Source of the DNA: Lysobacteraceae bacterium 2PB
GTDB taxonomy: Bacteria; Pseudomonadota; Gammaproteobacteria; Xanthomonadales; Xanthomonadaceae
Direction of reading: 5' to 3'
NCBI GenBank assembly: GCA_005502915.1
Contig: SCMT01000007.1
Span: 119,619 to 183,618 of the forward strand
DNA: 64,000 bases
Part shown: one piece after another, positions 10,554 through 19,527 of the stretch
Position numbering within the stretch: the first letter of the stretch is position 1
Layout of the letters: each line of letters begins with the position of its first letter
The notes under the pieces: model-generated
Database searches by the model: none
What the model saw: the letters and a program-made list of their open reading frames with translations, nothing else
Told to the model about the DNA's origin: nothing
Program-made: the position numbers and the translations under genes

Positions 10554-11081
10554 ATGCGCATCCGTTCCGTCGCCATGAGCCTGTCGTCCGGAGGCGCGCT
10601 GCTCGCCCTGGTGGCGTCGGGACTGCTGATGTCGACGACGGCGTCGGCCGCCGTGGATTGCGCGGCGCTCAAGCCGGTGGCGCCCGCGCAGACGAATGCG
10701 CTGCAACTCAATCCGATCGCCGAGGAGCTGGCTGCGCCCAATGCCCAGATCGGCAGTGGCGTCGGTTTTTCGCAGCTCTTTTCCGAAAGCGTGACCGTGG
10801 ACCTGGCCATGTCCCGCGTGAAGCTCCATGAGTGCCGCGCGATGGCGGCGGTGTCGCAGCCGCTGCCGGCCTCGGGCGGCTACCAGCCGAAGCCGGGCGA
10901 CGCGAGTGCCTGGCGCTTCGACATGACCCAGAACGGCAAGCGCATGACCGCGGACGAGTTCGACGCCTGGATGAAGGCGCGCGGCGTGCGCGTGGTACAG
11001 GGGCCGCCGAAGCCGGCGCAGCCCGCGCCCGCGCCGGAACCGGCGCCCGCCGCGCCGCCACCGAAGAAGAAAAAGCGCTGA
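10554..11081 (+). CDS. exported protein with C-terminal MTQNG-type motif
   Basis: A 175-residue protein with a clear signal peptide (hydrophobic core LLALVASGLLMSTTASA, cleavage probably after residue 32). The mature part has two cysteines, near residues 36 and 93. A distinctive segment at about residues 121-147 (FDMTQNGKRMTADEFDAWM, followed by KARGVRV) recurs almost unchanged in the lipoprotein encoded at 11971-12282. The C-terminus is rich in Pro and Ala and ends in KKKKR. I do not recognise a characterised family; similar small proteins seem common in Xanthomonadaceae. The start at 10554 is chosen for the GAGGAG binding site 8-13 bases upstream and for the signal peptide. The downstream pseudouridine synthase follows within 40 bases and may be co-transcribed. 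Periplasmic location is inferred. Confidence 0.65.
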   Translation: MRIRSVAMSLSSGGALLALVASGLLMSTTASAAVDCAALKPVAPAQTNALQLNPIAEELAAPNAQIGSGVGFSQLFSESVTVDLAMSRVKLHECRAMAAVSQPLPASGGYQPKPGDASAWRFDMTQNGKRMTADEFDAWMKARGVRVVQGPPKPAQPAPAPEPAPAAPPPKKKKR

Positions 11082-11116
11082 CCACAGCGCGGGGCCCCCG
11101 ATACGGTATCGCACGC

Positions 11117-11836
11117 GTGCTGTCCAAGCGCGGCGTGTGTTCGCGCACGCAGGCGGCCGAGTGGGTGCGTGCCGGGCGGGTGAGCGTGGGCGGACGCGTG
11201 GTCCGGGATCCGGAATTCCCGACGACGCTGGACCGCGACGACATCCGTGTCGATGGTGAGCCCCTGCGTGCCGCTGCACCGCTCGTGCTGATGCTCAACA
11301 AGCCGCGCGGGCTGGTGACCACCGCCAGCGACGAGCGTGGGCGCGAGACCGTTTATCGCTGTTTCGATGGCGCCATGCTCGACGGCGCGCCATTGCCGTG
11401 GCTCGCGCCCGTGGGGCGGCTCGACAAGGCCAGCGAGGGCCTGCTGCTGTTTTCGAGCGACCCCGCCTGGGCGGCGCGGATCACCGATCCCGCGACCGGG
11501 CCGTCCAAGACCTATCACGTCCAGGTGGACCGCATCCCCGACGAGGCCCTGCTGGCGGCCCTGCAGGCGGGCGTGGACCTCGATGGCGAGCATCTGTCGG
11601 CGGTGTCGGCCCGCCTGCTGCGCGCCGGAGAGCGCAATGCCTGGCTGGAGATCGTGCTCGACGAGGGCCGGAATCGGCAGATCCGGCGCCTGCTCGAAGC
11701 TTTCGATGTCGCCACCCTGCGCCTGCTGCGCGTGGCGATCGGTGGGTTGCCCCTGGGCACGCTGGCGAAGGGGGCTTGGCGCGTGCTCGATGCAGAGGAT
11801 CTGAAGGCGATCGGGCCCGGCTTTGTCTTGAATTGA
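11117..11836 (+). CDS. RsuA/RluB/RluE-type rRNA pseudouridine synthase
   Basis: An enzyme of the RsuA family, which isomerises a uridine in 16S or 23S rRNA to pseudouridine. The N-terminal S4 RNA-binding domain begins at ARVLSKRGVCSRTQAAEWV. The catalytic domain carries GRLDKASEGLLLFSSD, whose Asp is the nucleophile in this family. The later segments LDEGRNRQIRRLLEAF and LRLLRVAIGGLPLG are also typical. The start is uncertain: no ATG fits, and the GTG at 11117 used here trims the S4 domain closely. A CTG at 11078 overlapping the previous stop is the other option, and translational coupling to the exported-protein gene is likely. The target uridine cannot be assigned from sequence alone. Confidence 0.88.
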   Translation: MLSKRGVCSRTQAAEWVRAGRVSVGGRVVRDPEFPTTLDRDDIRVDGEPLRAAAPLVLMLNKPRGLVTTASDERGRETVYRCFDGAMLDGAPLPWLAPVGRLDKASEGLLLFSSDPAWAARITDPATGPSKTYHVQVDRIPDEALLAALQAGVDLDGEHLSAVSARLLRAGERNAWLEIVLDEGRNRQIRRLLEAFDVATLRLLRVAIGGLPLGTLAKGAWRVLDAEDLKAIGPGFVLN

Positions 11837-11970
11837 GACGGGATTCACGTGATTTTTCCGATGTGTCCCGGTTCTGTGGCTTCGCGCACGTCCGCGTTCA
11901 GTCACATGCGAATTCCGTCTCAATACACTGGCCGCCGGGGAAATGCCCTGTCTTCGAAGGTCCGGAAATC

Positions 11971-12282
11971 ATGCGTCCTGTGCTGCTGGCGTCGGTGTGC
12001 GCCGCCCTGTTGCTGTCCGCCGGTGGTCTGACCGGCTGCGCCACGGATCGTGCGCTCACTGCCCATGCACCCGCGCCGCCGGCCCCGGTGGTCAAGACGC
12101 CCGCTGGCAAGGTGAACCGGTTCGTGATGACCCAGAACGGGCGTCGCATGAGCGCCGGGGATTTCGACGCGTGGATGAAGGCGCGCGGCATCCGCATCGC
12201 CAAGGGGCCGCAGCGTGCACGCACGCAGGTGCGTGCCGATGCGCCGAAGCCGAAGGCCAAGCCGCAGCCGAAGCGGCGCTGA
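11971..12282 (+). CDS. small lipoprotein with C-terminal MTQNG-type motif
   Basis: A 103-residue protein with a lipoprotein signal: a hydrophobic stretch ending LTGC, so acylation at Cys23 is likely. A short Ala/Pro linker leads into FVMTQNGRRMSAGDFDAWM and KARGIRIAKG at about residues 50-80, nearly the same motif as in the exported protein at 10554-11081. The C-terminus is a basic, Pro/Lys/Arg-rich tail. I do not recognise a known family. The two motif carriers flank the pseudouridine synthase gene, which suggests an old duplication. No strong ribosome binding site is seen immediately upstream. The acidic/aromatic motif combined with a basic tail suggests protein or envelope interaction, but this is speculation. 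Confidence 0.65.
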   Translation: MRPVLLASVCAALLLSAGGLTGCATDRALTAHAPAPPAPVVKTPAGKVNRFVMTQNGRRMSAGDFDAWMKARGIRIAKGPQRARTQVRADAPKPKAKPQPKRR

Positions 12283-12288
12283 GCCGAG

Positions 12289-12681
12289 TCAGTCCGTTGC
12301 AGCGTCGGGCTCGCGCCAGCGCGCGAGCCGGCTGTCGAGCAGTTGCGACACCACCTCGAAGGCGCGCGCATCGCCTGGGCCGCGCGCGTCGTGGCTCACG
12401 CCCTTGCCGTGGTTGCAGCCGGCACAGGCGATGGCGAGGTTGCGCGGGTCGTTGGCGTCGTCGCCGACGCGTTGGCACAGCGCCGCGGCCGCGCGCTTGC
12501 CGAACCAGGCCTGCGGCACGACATGCTCCAGCGTGGCCTGGCCGAGCGCTTCGCCATCGCCGCGCACCTGCAGCCGCTTGCGGCAGTGCAGGCAGCGGGT
12601 TTCCCACTGGCCGTCGCGCAGGGTCGCGACGCTGTCGGTGGACAGCGCGCGCAGGAACAGGCGACGCAGGGCGGGGCGCAT
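12289..12681 (-). CDS. HNH endonuclease family protein
   Basis: A 130-residue protein with a compact HNH nuclease core. A first CxxC (CLHCRK, about residues 30-35) and a second in CAGCNHGKG (about 91-99) would hold a structural zinc. The catalytic HNH parts are LEHVVPQAW (about 51-59) and the Asn in DPRNLAIAC (about 83-91). Such small HNH proteins nick or cut DNA; this one stands alone with no methylase or phage genes nearby, so its job is unclear. It lies tail-to-tail with the small lipoprotein gene (stops 7 bases apart) and directly downstream of kbl on the same strand. Confidence 0.8.
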   Translation of the reverse strand: MRPALRRLFLRALSTDSVATLRDGQWETRCLHCRKRLQVRGDGEALGQATLEHVVPQAWFGKRAAAALCQRVGDDANDPRNLAIACAGCNHGKGVSHDARGPGDARAFEVVSQLLDSRLARWREPDAATD

Positions 12682-12728
12682 CCCGTTCGGTGCAGGGTCG
12701 TCAGGCCTTGATCTTCAGGCTTTGATCG

Positions 12729-13949
12729 TCAGGCCTTGATCACGCCCAGTTCGCGGCCGATGCGGGTGAAGGCGTCGATCGCGCGGTCGAGGTGCTCGCG
12801 GGTGTGCGCGGCGCTCATCTGCGTGCGGATGCGCGCCTTGCCCTGCGGGACCACCGGGAAGAAGAAGCCGATCGCGTAGATGCCTTCTTCCAGCAGGCGC
12901 TCGGCGAACTTCTGCGCCAGCGGCGCGTCGTAGAGCATCACCGGGCTGATCGGATGCGTGCCCGGGCGGATGTCGAAGCCGGCGGCGGTCATCTGCTCGC
13001 GGAAATAGCGGGTGTTCTCGACCAGGCGCTCGCGCAGGTCGCCGGCGGCGGCGAGCATCTCGAACGCCTTGATGCCGGCGGCGACCACGTGCGGCGGCAG
13101 CGAGTTCGAGAAGAGGTAGGGACGCGAACGCTGGCGCAGCATCTCGATCACTTCGCGCTTGCCGGTGGTGAACCCGCCGAGCGCGCCGCCCATGGCCTTG
13201 CCGAGGGTGCCGGTGAAGATGTCGATCCTGTCCATCACGCCCTTCACTTCGGCCGAGCCGCGGCCGGTGGCGCCGAGGAAGCCGGTGGCGTGGCATTCGT
13301 CGATGTGGACCAGCGCGCCGTATTTCTCCGCCAGTGCGGTCAGCTCGTCGAGCGGGGCGATGAAGCCGTCCATCGAGAACACGCCGTCGCTGGTGATCAT
13401 GATCGTGCGCGCACCGTCGGCCTTCGCCTGCTGCAGCTGCTTTTCCAGGTCGGCCATGTCGCAGTTGGCGTAGCGGTAGCGCTTCGCCTTGCACAGGCGC
13501 ACGCCGTCGATGATCGAGGCATGGTTCAGGGCGTCGGAGATGATCGCGTCCTCTTCGCCCAGCAGCGGTTCGAAGAGGCCGCCGTTGGCATCGAAGCAGG
13601 CGGCGTAGAGGATGGTGTCTTCGGTGCCGAAGAAGTCGGCGATGGTCTTTTCCAGCTGCTTGTGCAGGTCCTGGGTGCCGCAGATGAAGCGTACCGAGGC
13701 CATGCCGAAGCCATGGGTGTCGAGGGCGTCCTTGGCGGCGGCGATGATGTCCGGGTGGTCCGCCAGGCCCAGGTAGTTGTTGGCGCAGAAATTCAGCACG
13801 GTGCGGCCGTCGGCGAGGGTGATCTCGGCCGACTGCGGGCTGGTGATGATGCGCTCGGCCTTGAACAGCCCCTGGGCGCGGATGGCCTCGAGTTCGTCGG
13901 CATAGCGACGGGTGAGGTCGGCACGGGCAGGGGCGGTGGACTGGGTCAT
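12729..13949 (-). CDS. kbl: glycine C-acetyltransferase (2-amino-3-ketobutyrate CoA ligase)
   Basis: A PLP enzyme that splits 2-amino-3-ketobutyrate with CoA into glycine and acetyl-CoA, the second step of threonine breakdown after threonine dehydrogenase (tdh, 15997-17034 here). The 406-residue product shows the alpha-oxoamine synthase signature: [14 protein letters not shown] near the N-terminus, [15 protein letters not shown] in the middle, and the PLP lysine in [15 protein letters not shown] (about residue 243). Length fits the usual near-400 residues. The ATG at 13949 is preferred over an in-frame ATG at 13979 because [16 protein letters not shown] aligns best with family N-termini. Here kbl is separated from tdh by two unrelated genes on the other strand, unlike the kbl-tdh operon of E. 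coli. Cytoplasmic. Confidence 0.95.
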   Translation of the reverse strand: MTQSTAPARADLTRRYADELEAIRAQGLFKAERIITSPQSAEITLADGRTVLNFCANNYLGLADHPDIIAAAKDALDTHGFGMASVRFICGTQDLHKQLEKTIADFFGTEDTILYAACFDANGGLFEPLLGEEDAIISDALNHASIIDGVRLCKAKRYRYANCDMADLEKQLQQAKADGARTIMITSDGVFSMDGFIAPLDELTALAEKYGALVHIDECHATGFLGATGRGSAEVKGVMDRIDIFTGTLGKAMGGALGGFTTGKREVIEMLRQRSRPYLFSNSLPPHVVAAGIKAFEMLAAAGDLRERLVENTRYFREQMTAAGFDIRPGTHPISPVMLYDAPLAQKFAERLLEEGIYAIGFFFPVVPQGKARIRTQMSAAHTREHLDRAIDAFTRIGRELGVIKA

Positions 13950-14229
13950 GGCGGCATCGGTGGCGGTGGGCGGGCGCATAGTCTAAGAGTCCCGGGCGCC
14001 TGCTGGCGTGTTCGACGCTGGCGCCATGCTGCCCCGGGCGGGAGCTGGTCCGGGTGTGCAATATATCGATCGGCATGTATTCTTAAATTCACCGGTCTGT
14101 GCCCGGGGGGCGGCACGTAGCCGCAGGTTGCAACAGAACTTTAACAATGGGTTAAGCTCGGGGCGATGGCCGTGACGGCATCTCCCACCCCCACATGACA
14201 CTCGATTCCACACCACCGAGGAGGTTCTC

Positions 14230-14943
14230 GTGCGTAAACAGATGATTGCGCTGGCGTTGCTCGCGCTGCTGCCGTTCGCGGCGTCGGCACAGGAGCAGGA
14301 AGAAGACGATTCGGGATTCAGCTGGAACGCGGCCGTGACGTCGGATTACGTGTTCCGCGGCGTGTCGCAGAACAGTGAAGTGCCGGCCATCCAGGGCGGC
14401 ATCGACTACAGCTGGAGCAACGGCTTCTATGTCGGCGCCTGGGCGTCGCAGGTCGATTTCGATGCCCCCGGCACCCCGAACACCGAGATCGACACCTACG
14501 TCGGCTATTCCTGGGATGTCTCGGATGCGGTGAACCTCGACTTCCAGCTGGTGCGCTACAACTACCTGAACTACAGCAGCGACTACGGCAACCCGGCCTA
14601 CAACGAGCTGATCGTGAAGGGCACCTTCTTCGAGGACTTCAACGCGACGCTGGCCTACACCAACGACGTCTACGCCAGCGGCACCAATAGCCTGTACTAC
14701 GGCGTCGGCTACGACCACGAGTTCTCCAACGGCGTGGGCATCCACGCCAACGCCGGGCGCACGCAGTTCGACACCGACGAGATCGGCCTCGAGGACTACA
14801 CCGACTGGGGCGCGCACGTCAGCTTCCCGCTGGGCGTGCTGGAAGGCAGCTTCGGTTACGTCGGCAACGACGGCAACGGCCGCGACAACTTCGGCGAGCT
14901 CGCCGACAGCCGCTTCGTCCTGACCGTCAGCTACGAGCACTGA
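14230..14943 (+). CDS. TorF-family putative porin (TIGR02001-like)
   Basis: A 237-residue outer membrane barrel protein. A signal peptide (ALALLALLPFAASA) precedes a mature protein that begins with an acidic stretch and then FSWNAAVTSDYVFRGVSQ, the hallmark N-terminus of the gammaproteobacterial TIGR02001/TorF group. Alternating aromatic strands and Gly/Asn/Asp turns run to the end, and the last residues are VSYEH. The substrate is not known. The start is a GTG at 14230 with AGGAGG at 14219-14224; an ATG three codons downstream is less well spaced. It is monocistronic, ended by a hairpin terminator, and divergent from kbl. Confidence 0.85.
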   Translation: MRKQMIALALLALLPFAASAQEQEEDDSGFSWNAAVTSDYVFRGVSQNSEVPAIQGGIDYSWSNGFYVGAWASQVDFDAPGTPNTEIDTYVGYSWDVSDAVNLDFQLVRYNYLNYSSDYGNPAYNELIVKGTFFEDFNATLAYTNDVYASGTNSLYYGVGYDHEFSNGVGIHANAGRTQFDTDEIGLEDYTDWGAHVSFPLGVLEGSFGYVGNDGNGRDNFGELADSRFVLTVSYEH

Positions 14944-14966
14944 CGCATTGCGTCGACGATCCACGA

Positions 14967-14999
14967 GAAGGGCGCCCGCGAGGGCGCCCTTCTTCGTTG
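14967..14999 (+). terminator. intrinsic terminator after the TorF-like gene
   Basis: An 11-bp perfect stem (GAAGGGCGCCC with GGGCGCCCTTC, loop GCGA) is followed by TTCGTT. The T-run is short but the stem is strong. Confidence 0.8.
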
Positions 15000-15149
15000 C
15001 GACGAAGCGTCGGGCGGACGGGCGGGCGAGCGTGCCGGCCGCGGAGCTTCAGCGTTCCATCCGTGCACGCATCCGGGGCGCGGGAGGGCGACGTAAGCGG
15101 AAAGCTGCGCACACGCGCATGCGATCCCCCGAACCCTCAAGGAGTCAAG

Positions 15150-15938
15150 ATGAAGAAGTCGATTCTGGCCACCGCCACGGTCCTCTGCCTGGTCGCCCCG
15201 GCCGCCTTCGCCGCCGGTCCGCAGGAAGGCAAGTTCTCATGGTCCGTCTTCGGCGGCATCGACCAGCCGCTGAGCGGCGACGTCCACGGTGGCGCCACCG
15301 CGGCGGTTCCGGACCTCGGTCCGCTGAATCCGGCGCTGGCCGGCGTCAGCGCGGAGCTGCGCATCCGCTCGCGTTCGCATGACGACATCTACGGCTCGGC
15401 CATGTCCTACGGCATGGAGTTCAGCTACGGCATCAACGACCGGTCCGAGGTCTTCGGCCAGATCCGCCAGACCCAGGCGGACGAAGGCACGGTGCAGGTG
15501 GGCGGTGCGTTCGTCCCGGCGCTGTCGACCACCCTGCCGGTGCGCGGCACCTTCAGCGACTACGAGGCGCTGACCCTGGAGGCCGGCTATCGCTATTACT
15601 TCGGCGAGCTGGGTCCGGCCCGTCCGTTCGTCGCCGGTCGCCTGGGCGCGACCCGCACCGACGACATCCGCGCGACCTTCGTGATCCCGGACGCGAACAT
15701 CACCATCGCGAACGTGCCGTTCACCGAGGCGAAGTGGTCGGTCAGCGGTGGGGTCGATGTCGGCCTGCTGTTCCCGGTCAGCGAGAAGGTCAGCATCACC
15801 GCGCAGACCGGCGTTCGCTACGTGGCGGACCTGGAAGGCGACGATGCCGCCATCGGCGGCCTCGGCCTGGGTTCGATCAACGACACGGGCAAGCGCGTGT
15901 CGTATCCGGTGTCGGTGGGTCTGCGCGTCGACTTCTGA
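15150..15938 (+). CDS. outer membrane beta-barrel protein
   Basis: A 262-residue predicted outer membrane barrel. The signal peptide (MKKSILATATVLCLVAPAAFA) is followed by strands alternating hydrophobic and polar residues (for example FSWSVFGGIDQPLSG, YGMEFSYGINDRSEVFGQI and LEAGYRYYFGELGPARPFV). The protein ends in VSVGLRVDF, and a C-terminal Phe is the BAM recognition signature. The central pattern resembles OmpW/opacity-type barrels, but no specific family is recognised. AAGGAG lies upstream of the ATG at 15150, which fixes the start. It follows the TorF-like gene on the same strand but beyond that gene's terminator, so it probably has its own promoter. It faces tdh tail-to-tail. Confidence 0.75.
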   Translation: MKKSILATATVLCLVAPAAFAAGPQEGKFSWSVFGGIDQPLSGDVHGGATAAVPDLGPLNPALAGVSAELRIRSRSHDDIYGSAMSYGMEFSYGINDRSEVFGQIRQTQADEGTVQVGGAFVPALSTTLPVRGTFSDYEALTLEAGYRYYFGELGPARPFVAGRLGATRTDDIRATFVIPDANITIANVPFTEAKWSVSGGVDVGLLFPVSEKVSITAQTGVRYVADLEGDDAAIGGLGLGSINDTGKRVSYPVSVGLRVDF

Positions 15939-15996
15939 CGCCGGCCCGGCCTGCGGCGGCACCCGTCGGGGTGTCGCCGCATTGGCCCGTCGGGCC

Positions 15997-17034
15997 TCAA
16001 TTCCAGCTGAGCACGACCTTGCCGGACTTGCCGGATTCCATCAGCTCGAAGCCCTTCTGGAAGTCGTCGATCGGCAATTGGTGGGTCAACACCTTCTGCA
16101 GCGGGAAGCCCGACAGCACCAGCTGGGTCATCTTGTACCAGGTCTCGTACATGCGCCGGCCATAGATGCCGTGCAGGGTCAGGCCCTTGAAGATGATCTT
16201 GTCCCAGTCGGCGCCGGCGCCCTTGGGCATGATGCCCAGCATCGCGATCTTGCCGCCGTGGTACATGCAGTCGAGCATGTCGTTGAAGGCGCGCGGGTTG
16301 CCGCTCATTTCCAGGCCCACGTCGAAGCCTTCCATGTGCAGGTCGGCCATCACGTCCTTGAGCGAGGTCTTGCTGACGTTGACCACGCGGGTGGCGCCCA
16401 TGTCGGCGGCCAGCTTCAGGCGGTAGTCGTTGACGTCGGTGACCACGACATTCCGCGCGCCGATGTGCTTGCAGATGCCCGCGGCGATGATCCCGATCGG
16501 GCCGGCGCCGGTGATAAGCACGTCCTCGCCGATCACGTCGAATTCCAGCGCGCAGTGCGCGGCGTTGCCGTAGGGATCGAAGAACGCGGCCAGTTCGCTC
16601 GGGATCTGGTCGGGGATCGGCCACAGGTTGCTGGCCGGCATGACGATGTATTCGGCGAAGGCGCCGTCGCGGTTCACGCCGATGCCCACGGTGTTCGGGC
16701 ACAGGTGCGGGCGGCCGGCGCGGCAGTTGCGGCAGTGGCCGCAGACGATGTGGCCTTCGGCCGACACGCGCTGGCCGAGCGCATATCCGGTCACGCCGGG
16801 GCCGATCTCGACGACCCGGCCGACGAATTCGTGGCCGATCACCAGGCCCGGCGTGATCGTGCGCTGGCTCCAGTCGTCCCACAGGTAGATGTGCAGGTCG
16901 GTGCCGCAGATCGCGGTCTTTTCCAGCTTGATCAGGACCTCGTTCGGGCCCGCGGTCGGCACCGGCACCTCTTCCATCCAGATCCCCTTGGTCGCTTCCC
17001 GCTTGACCAGGGCTTTCATCATCGTCGCAGCCAT
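15997..17034 (-). CDS. tdh: L-threonine 3-dehydrogenase
   Basis: A zinc-dependent medium-chain dehydrogenase that oxidises L-threonine to 2-amino-3-ketobutyrate using NAD, the substrate for Kbl. From the ATG at 17034 it has 345 residues; a second ATG at 17022 would give 341, the length of the E. coli enzyme. Sequence marks are [14 protein letters not shown] with the catalytic-zinc Cys, [12 protein letters not shown] with the zinc His-Glu pair, the four structural-zinc cysteines in [15 protein letters not shown], and the NAD motif [13 protein letters not shown]. Its neighbours do not belong to the pathway; kbl lies about 2 kb away on the same strand with two outer membrane protein genes between. 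A TATAAT hexamer lies upstream. Confidence 0.96.
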   Translation of the reverse strand: MAATMMKALVKREATKGIWMEEVPVPTAGPNEVLIKLEKTAICGTDLHIYLWDDWSQRTITPGLVIGHEFVGRVVEIGPGVTGYALGQRVSAEGHIVCGHCRNCRAGRPHLCPNTVGIGVNRDGAFAEYIVMPASNLWPIPDQIPSELAAFFDPYGNAAHCALEFDVIGEDVLITGAGPIGIIAAGICKHIGARNVVVTDVNDYRLKLAADMGATRVVNVSKTSLKDVMADLHMEGFDVGLEMSGNPRAFNDMLDCMYHGGKIAMLGIMPKGAGADWDKIIFKGLTLHGIYGRRMYETWYKMTQLVLSGFPLQKVLTHQLPIDDFQKGFELMESGKSGKVVLSWN

Positions 17035-17070
17035 CGGGGCGCCTGCACGGGGGTAGAGAACGGGACGCGG

Positions 17071-17076
17071 ATTATA
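17071..17076 (-). promoter_or_regulatory. -10 box of tdh
   Basis: On the minus strand the hexamer reads TATAAT, about 37 bases upstream of the tdh start. No good -35 match is visible. Confidence 0.5.
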
Positions 17077-17207
17077 AACGCCCGGGTGGCTCGGGCCGAG
17101 AGCAGGATCTGGCGGCCGGACCATGACCATCCGGACATGGTGGCGACGACGGCCGCCGCCTACACTGGCCGGCCATTGCGCCTTGCGCCGCCCCCGAGAG
17201 AGCCCTC

Positions 17208-19406
17208 ATGCACGACCAGCCCCTCCGACCCGTCCGTCGCCTCGCCGCCGGCGGCACCGCTTTCGCCGTCGCCGCGCTCGCCGCCGCCATCTCCGTCGCC
17301 CATGCCGGCGAAGGCATGTGGGTGCCGCAGCAGTTGCCGGAGATCTCCACGCCGCTGAAGGCCGCCGGCCTGAAGCTGCCGGCGAAGCAGCTGAGCGACC
17401 TCACCGGCGATCCGCTGGGCGCGGTGGTCTCGCTCGGCGGCTGCACCGCCAGCTTCGTTTCGCCCGAAGGCCTGGTCACCACCAACCACCACTGCGTCTA
17501 CGGTGCGATCCAGCTGAACTCGACCCCCGAGCGCAACCTGATGAAGACCGGGTTCAGCGCCGCCAACCGCACCGACGAGCTGAGCGCCGGCCCGAACGCC
17601 CGCATCTACGTGCTGGACCGCATCGACGACGTGACCACGCGCGTGCGCGCCGCGATCGACGCCGCGCCCGATGCGCTGTCGCGCAGCCGCGCGCTGGACA
17701 CGGTCGAGAAGCAGCTGATTTCCGAGTGCGAATCCGATCCCGGCTACAACTGCCGCCTGTACAGCTTCTTCGGCGGCATCCAGTACCGCCTGTTCCGCAA
17801 CATCGAGATCAAGGACGTGCGCCTGGTCTACGCGCCCCCGGGCAGCGTCGGCAATTACGGTGGCGAGATCGACAACTGGATGTGGCCGCGCCACACCGGC
17901 GACTTCTCCTTCTATCGCGCCTACGTCGGTCCCGACGGCAAGCCGGCGGCCTTCTCGAAGGACAACGTGCCGTATCGTCCGAAGCGCTGGCTGAAGATCG
18001 CCGACAAGCCGCTGGGCGTCGGTGACTTCGTCATGGTCGCCGGCTATCCGGGCTCCACCAACCGTTACGCGCTGGCCGACGATTTCCGCAACACGGTCGA
18101 CTGGACCTACCCGACGATCAGCCGCCACAACAAGGCGACGGTGGCGATGATCGGCGCCGAAGGCAGCAAGGTGCCGGACATCGCGGTGAAGTACGCCAAC
18201 ACCGTGCGCGGCATGGAGAACGTGCTCAAGAATTACGACGGCCAGCTCGAAGGCTTCGAGCGCATGGGCGCCAGCGAGATCAAGCGCAAGCAGGAAGAGG
18301 CCGTGCTGGCCTGGCTGCGCAAGCGCGGCAAGGCCGGTACCGCGGCGCTGGAAGCGCACGAAACCCTGCGCAACCTGTCGGCGCAGACCGCGGCCACGCG
18401 CGAGCGCGACCTGGTGCTGGGCCGCTTCAACGGTGGCGGCGTCATCGGCACCGCGCTGTCGCTGTACCGCCTGTCGATCGAACGCGAGAAGGCCGACGCC
18501 GAGCGCGAGCCGGGCTACCAGCAGCGCGACCTGCCGGCCTTCGAAGGCGCGATGAGGCAGATGGAGCGCCGTTACCATCCGGCCATGGACCGCGAGCTGA
18601 TGCGCTACTGGCTCAAGGAATACGTGGCCCTGCCGAAGCAGCAGCGCCTGCAGGCGATGGACAAGTGGCTGGGCGGCAACGACGACAAGGCGATCGCCGC
18701 CGCGCTGAAATCGCTGGGCGGCACCAAGCTGGGCGACACCGCCGAGCGCCTGCGCTGGCTCAAGGCCGACCGCAAGGAATTCGAGCGCAGCAAGGATCCG
18801 GCGATCCGCTACGCGGTGGCGATGATGCCGACCGTCCTGCAGCTCGAAGAGGCGCGCAAGATGCGCACCGGCGATGCCCTGCGCGCGCGTCCGGTCTACC
18901 TGCAGGCGGTGATCGACTACAAGAAGAGCAAGGGCGAAGCCGTGTATCCGGACGCCAACAGCTCGCTGCGCATCACCTTCGGCAATGTCACCGGCTACAC
19001 CAAGCGCGACGGCAGCAAGCAGAAGCCGTTCACGCTGCTGGAGGAAGTGGCGGCCAAGGCCACCGGCCAGGAGCCCTTCGACGCGCCGCAGTCGCTGCTC
19101 GACGCGATCCGCGCCAAGCGCTACGGCGGGCTGGTCGACAAGAAGCTGGGCACCGTGCCGGTGAACTTCCTGTCCGACCTCGACATCACCGGCGGCAACT
19201 CCGGCTCGCCGGTGCTCAACGCCGAAGGCAAGCTGGTCGGCCTGGCCTTCGACGGCAACTGGGAATCGGTCAGCTCGAACTGGGTGTTCGACGCCTCGGT
19301 GACGCGCATGATCTCGGTCGACCAGCGCTACATGCGCTGGATCATGCAGGAGGTCTATCCGGCGCCGCACCTGCTCCAGGAAATGGGCGTCGCGCCGAAG
19401 AAGTAA
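17208..19406 (+). CDS. S46 family dipeptidyl-peptidase (DPP7/DPP11/DAP BII type)
   Basis: A 732-residue exported serine peptidase that removes dipeptides from peptide N-termini. The long N-terminus ends in a signal peptide (about residues 17-33, AFAVAALAAAISVAHA). The chymotrypsin-like triad is visible: His in TTNHHC (94-95), Asp222 in EIDNWMWPRHTGDF, and Ser665 in GGNSGSP, close to the order and spacing known for DAP BII of Pseudoxanthomonas mexicana. A helical domain inserted between Asp and Ser (about 290-560) is characteristic of S46. The family occurs mainly in bacteria that live on proteins. It acts in the periplasm or outside the cell; substrate preference (hydrophobic versus acidic P1) cannot be safely read. 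It is divergent from tdh and ends in a terminator. Confidence 0.93.
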   Translation: MHDQPLRPVRRLAAGGTAFAVAALAAAISVAHAGEGMWVPQQLPEISTPLKAAGLKLPAKQLSDLTGDPLGAVVSLGGCTASFVSPEGLVTTNHHCVYGAIQLNSTPERNLMKTGFSAANRTDELSAGPNARIYVLDRIDDVTTRVRAAIDAAPDALSRSRALDTVEKQLISECESDPGYNCRLYSFFGGIQYRLFRNIEIKDVRLVYAPPGSVGNYGGEIDNWMWPRHTGDFSFYRAYVGPDGKPAAFSKDNVPYRPKRWLKIADKPLGVGDFVMVAGYPGSTNRYALADDFRNTVDWTYPTISRHNKATVAMIGAEGSKVPDIAVKYANTVRGMENVLKNYDGQLEGFERMGASEIKRKQEEAVLAWLRKRGKAGTAALEAHETLRNLSAQTAATRERDLVLGRFNGGGVIGTALSLYRLSIEREKADAEREPGYQQRDLPAFEGAMRQMERRYHPAMDRELMRYWLKEYVALPKQQRLQAMDKWLGGNDDKAIAAALKSLGGTKLGDTAERLRWLKADRKEFERSKDPAIRYAVAMMPTVLQLEEARKMRTGDALRARPVYLQAVIDYKKSKGEAVYPDANSSLRITFGNVTGYTKRDGSKQKPFTLLEEVAAKATGQEPFDAPQSLLDAIRAKRYGGLVDKKLGTVPVNFLSDLDITGGNSGSPVLNAEGKLVGLAFDGNWESVSSNWVFDASVTRMISVDQRYMRWIMQEVYPAPHLLQEMGVAPKK

Positions 19407-19480
19407 GCGCCGCGCCACGGAGCGATCAAGGGGCGCGATCGCAACGCGCCAACGAGACGCGCCAAGCAAACGTGCCAAAG

Positions 19481-19506
19481 AAAACGGCGGCCTCGGCCGC
19501 CGTTTT
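19481..19506. terminator. bidirectional terminator between peptidase and small exported-protein gene
   Basis: A 12-base palindrome, AAAACGGCGGCC and its complement, with a TC centre is flanked by A and T runs. It can stop transcription of the S46 gene (+) and of the small gene ending at 19528 (-). Confidence 0.88.
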
Positions 19507-19527
19507 CGTGCGTGCCGTAACCGCGCT

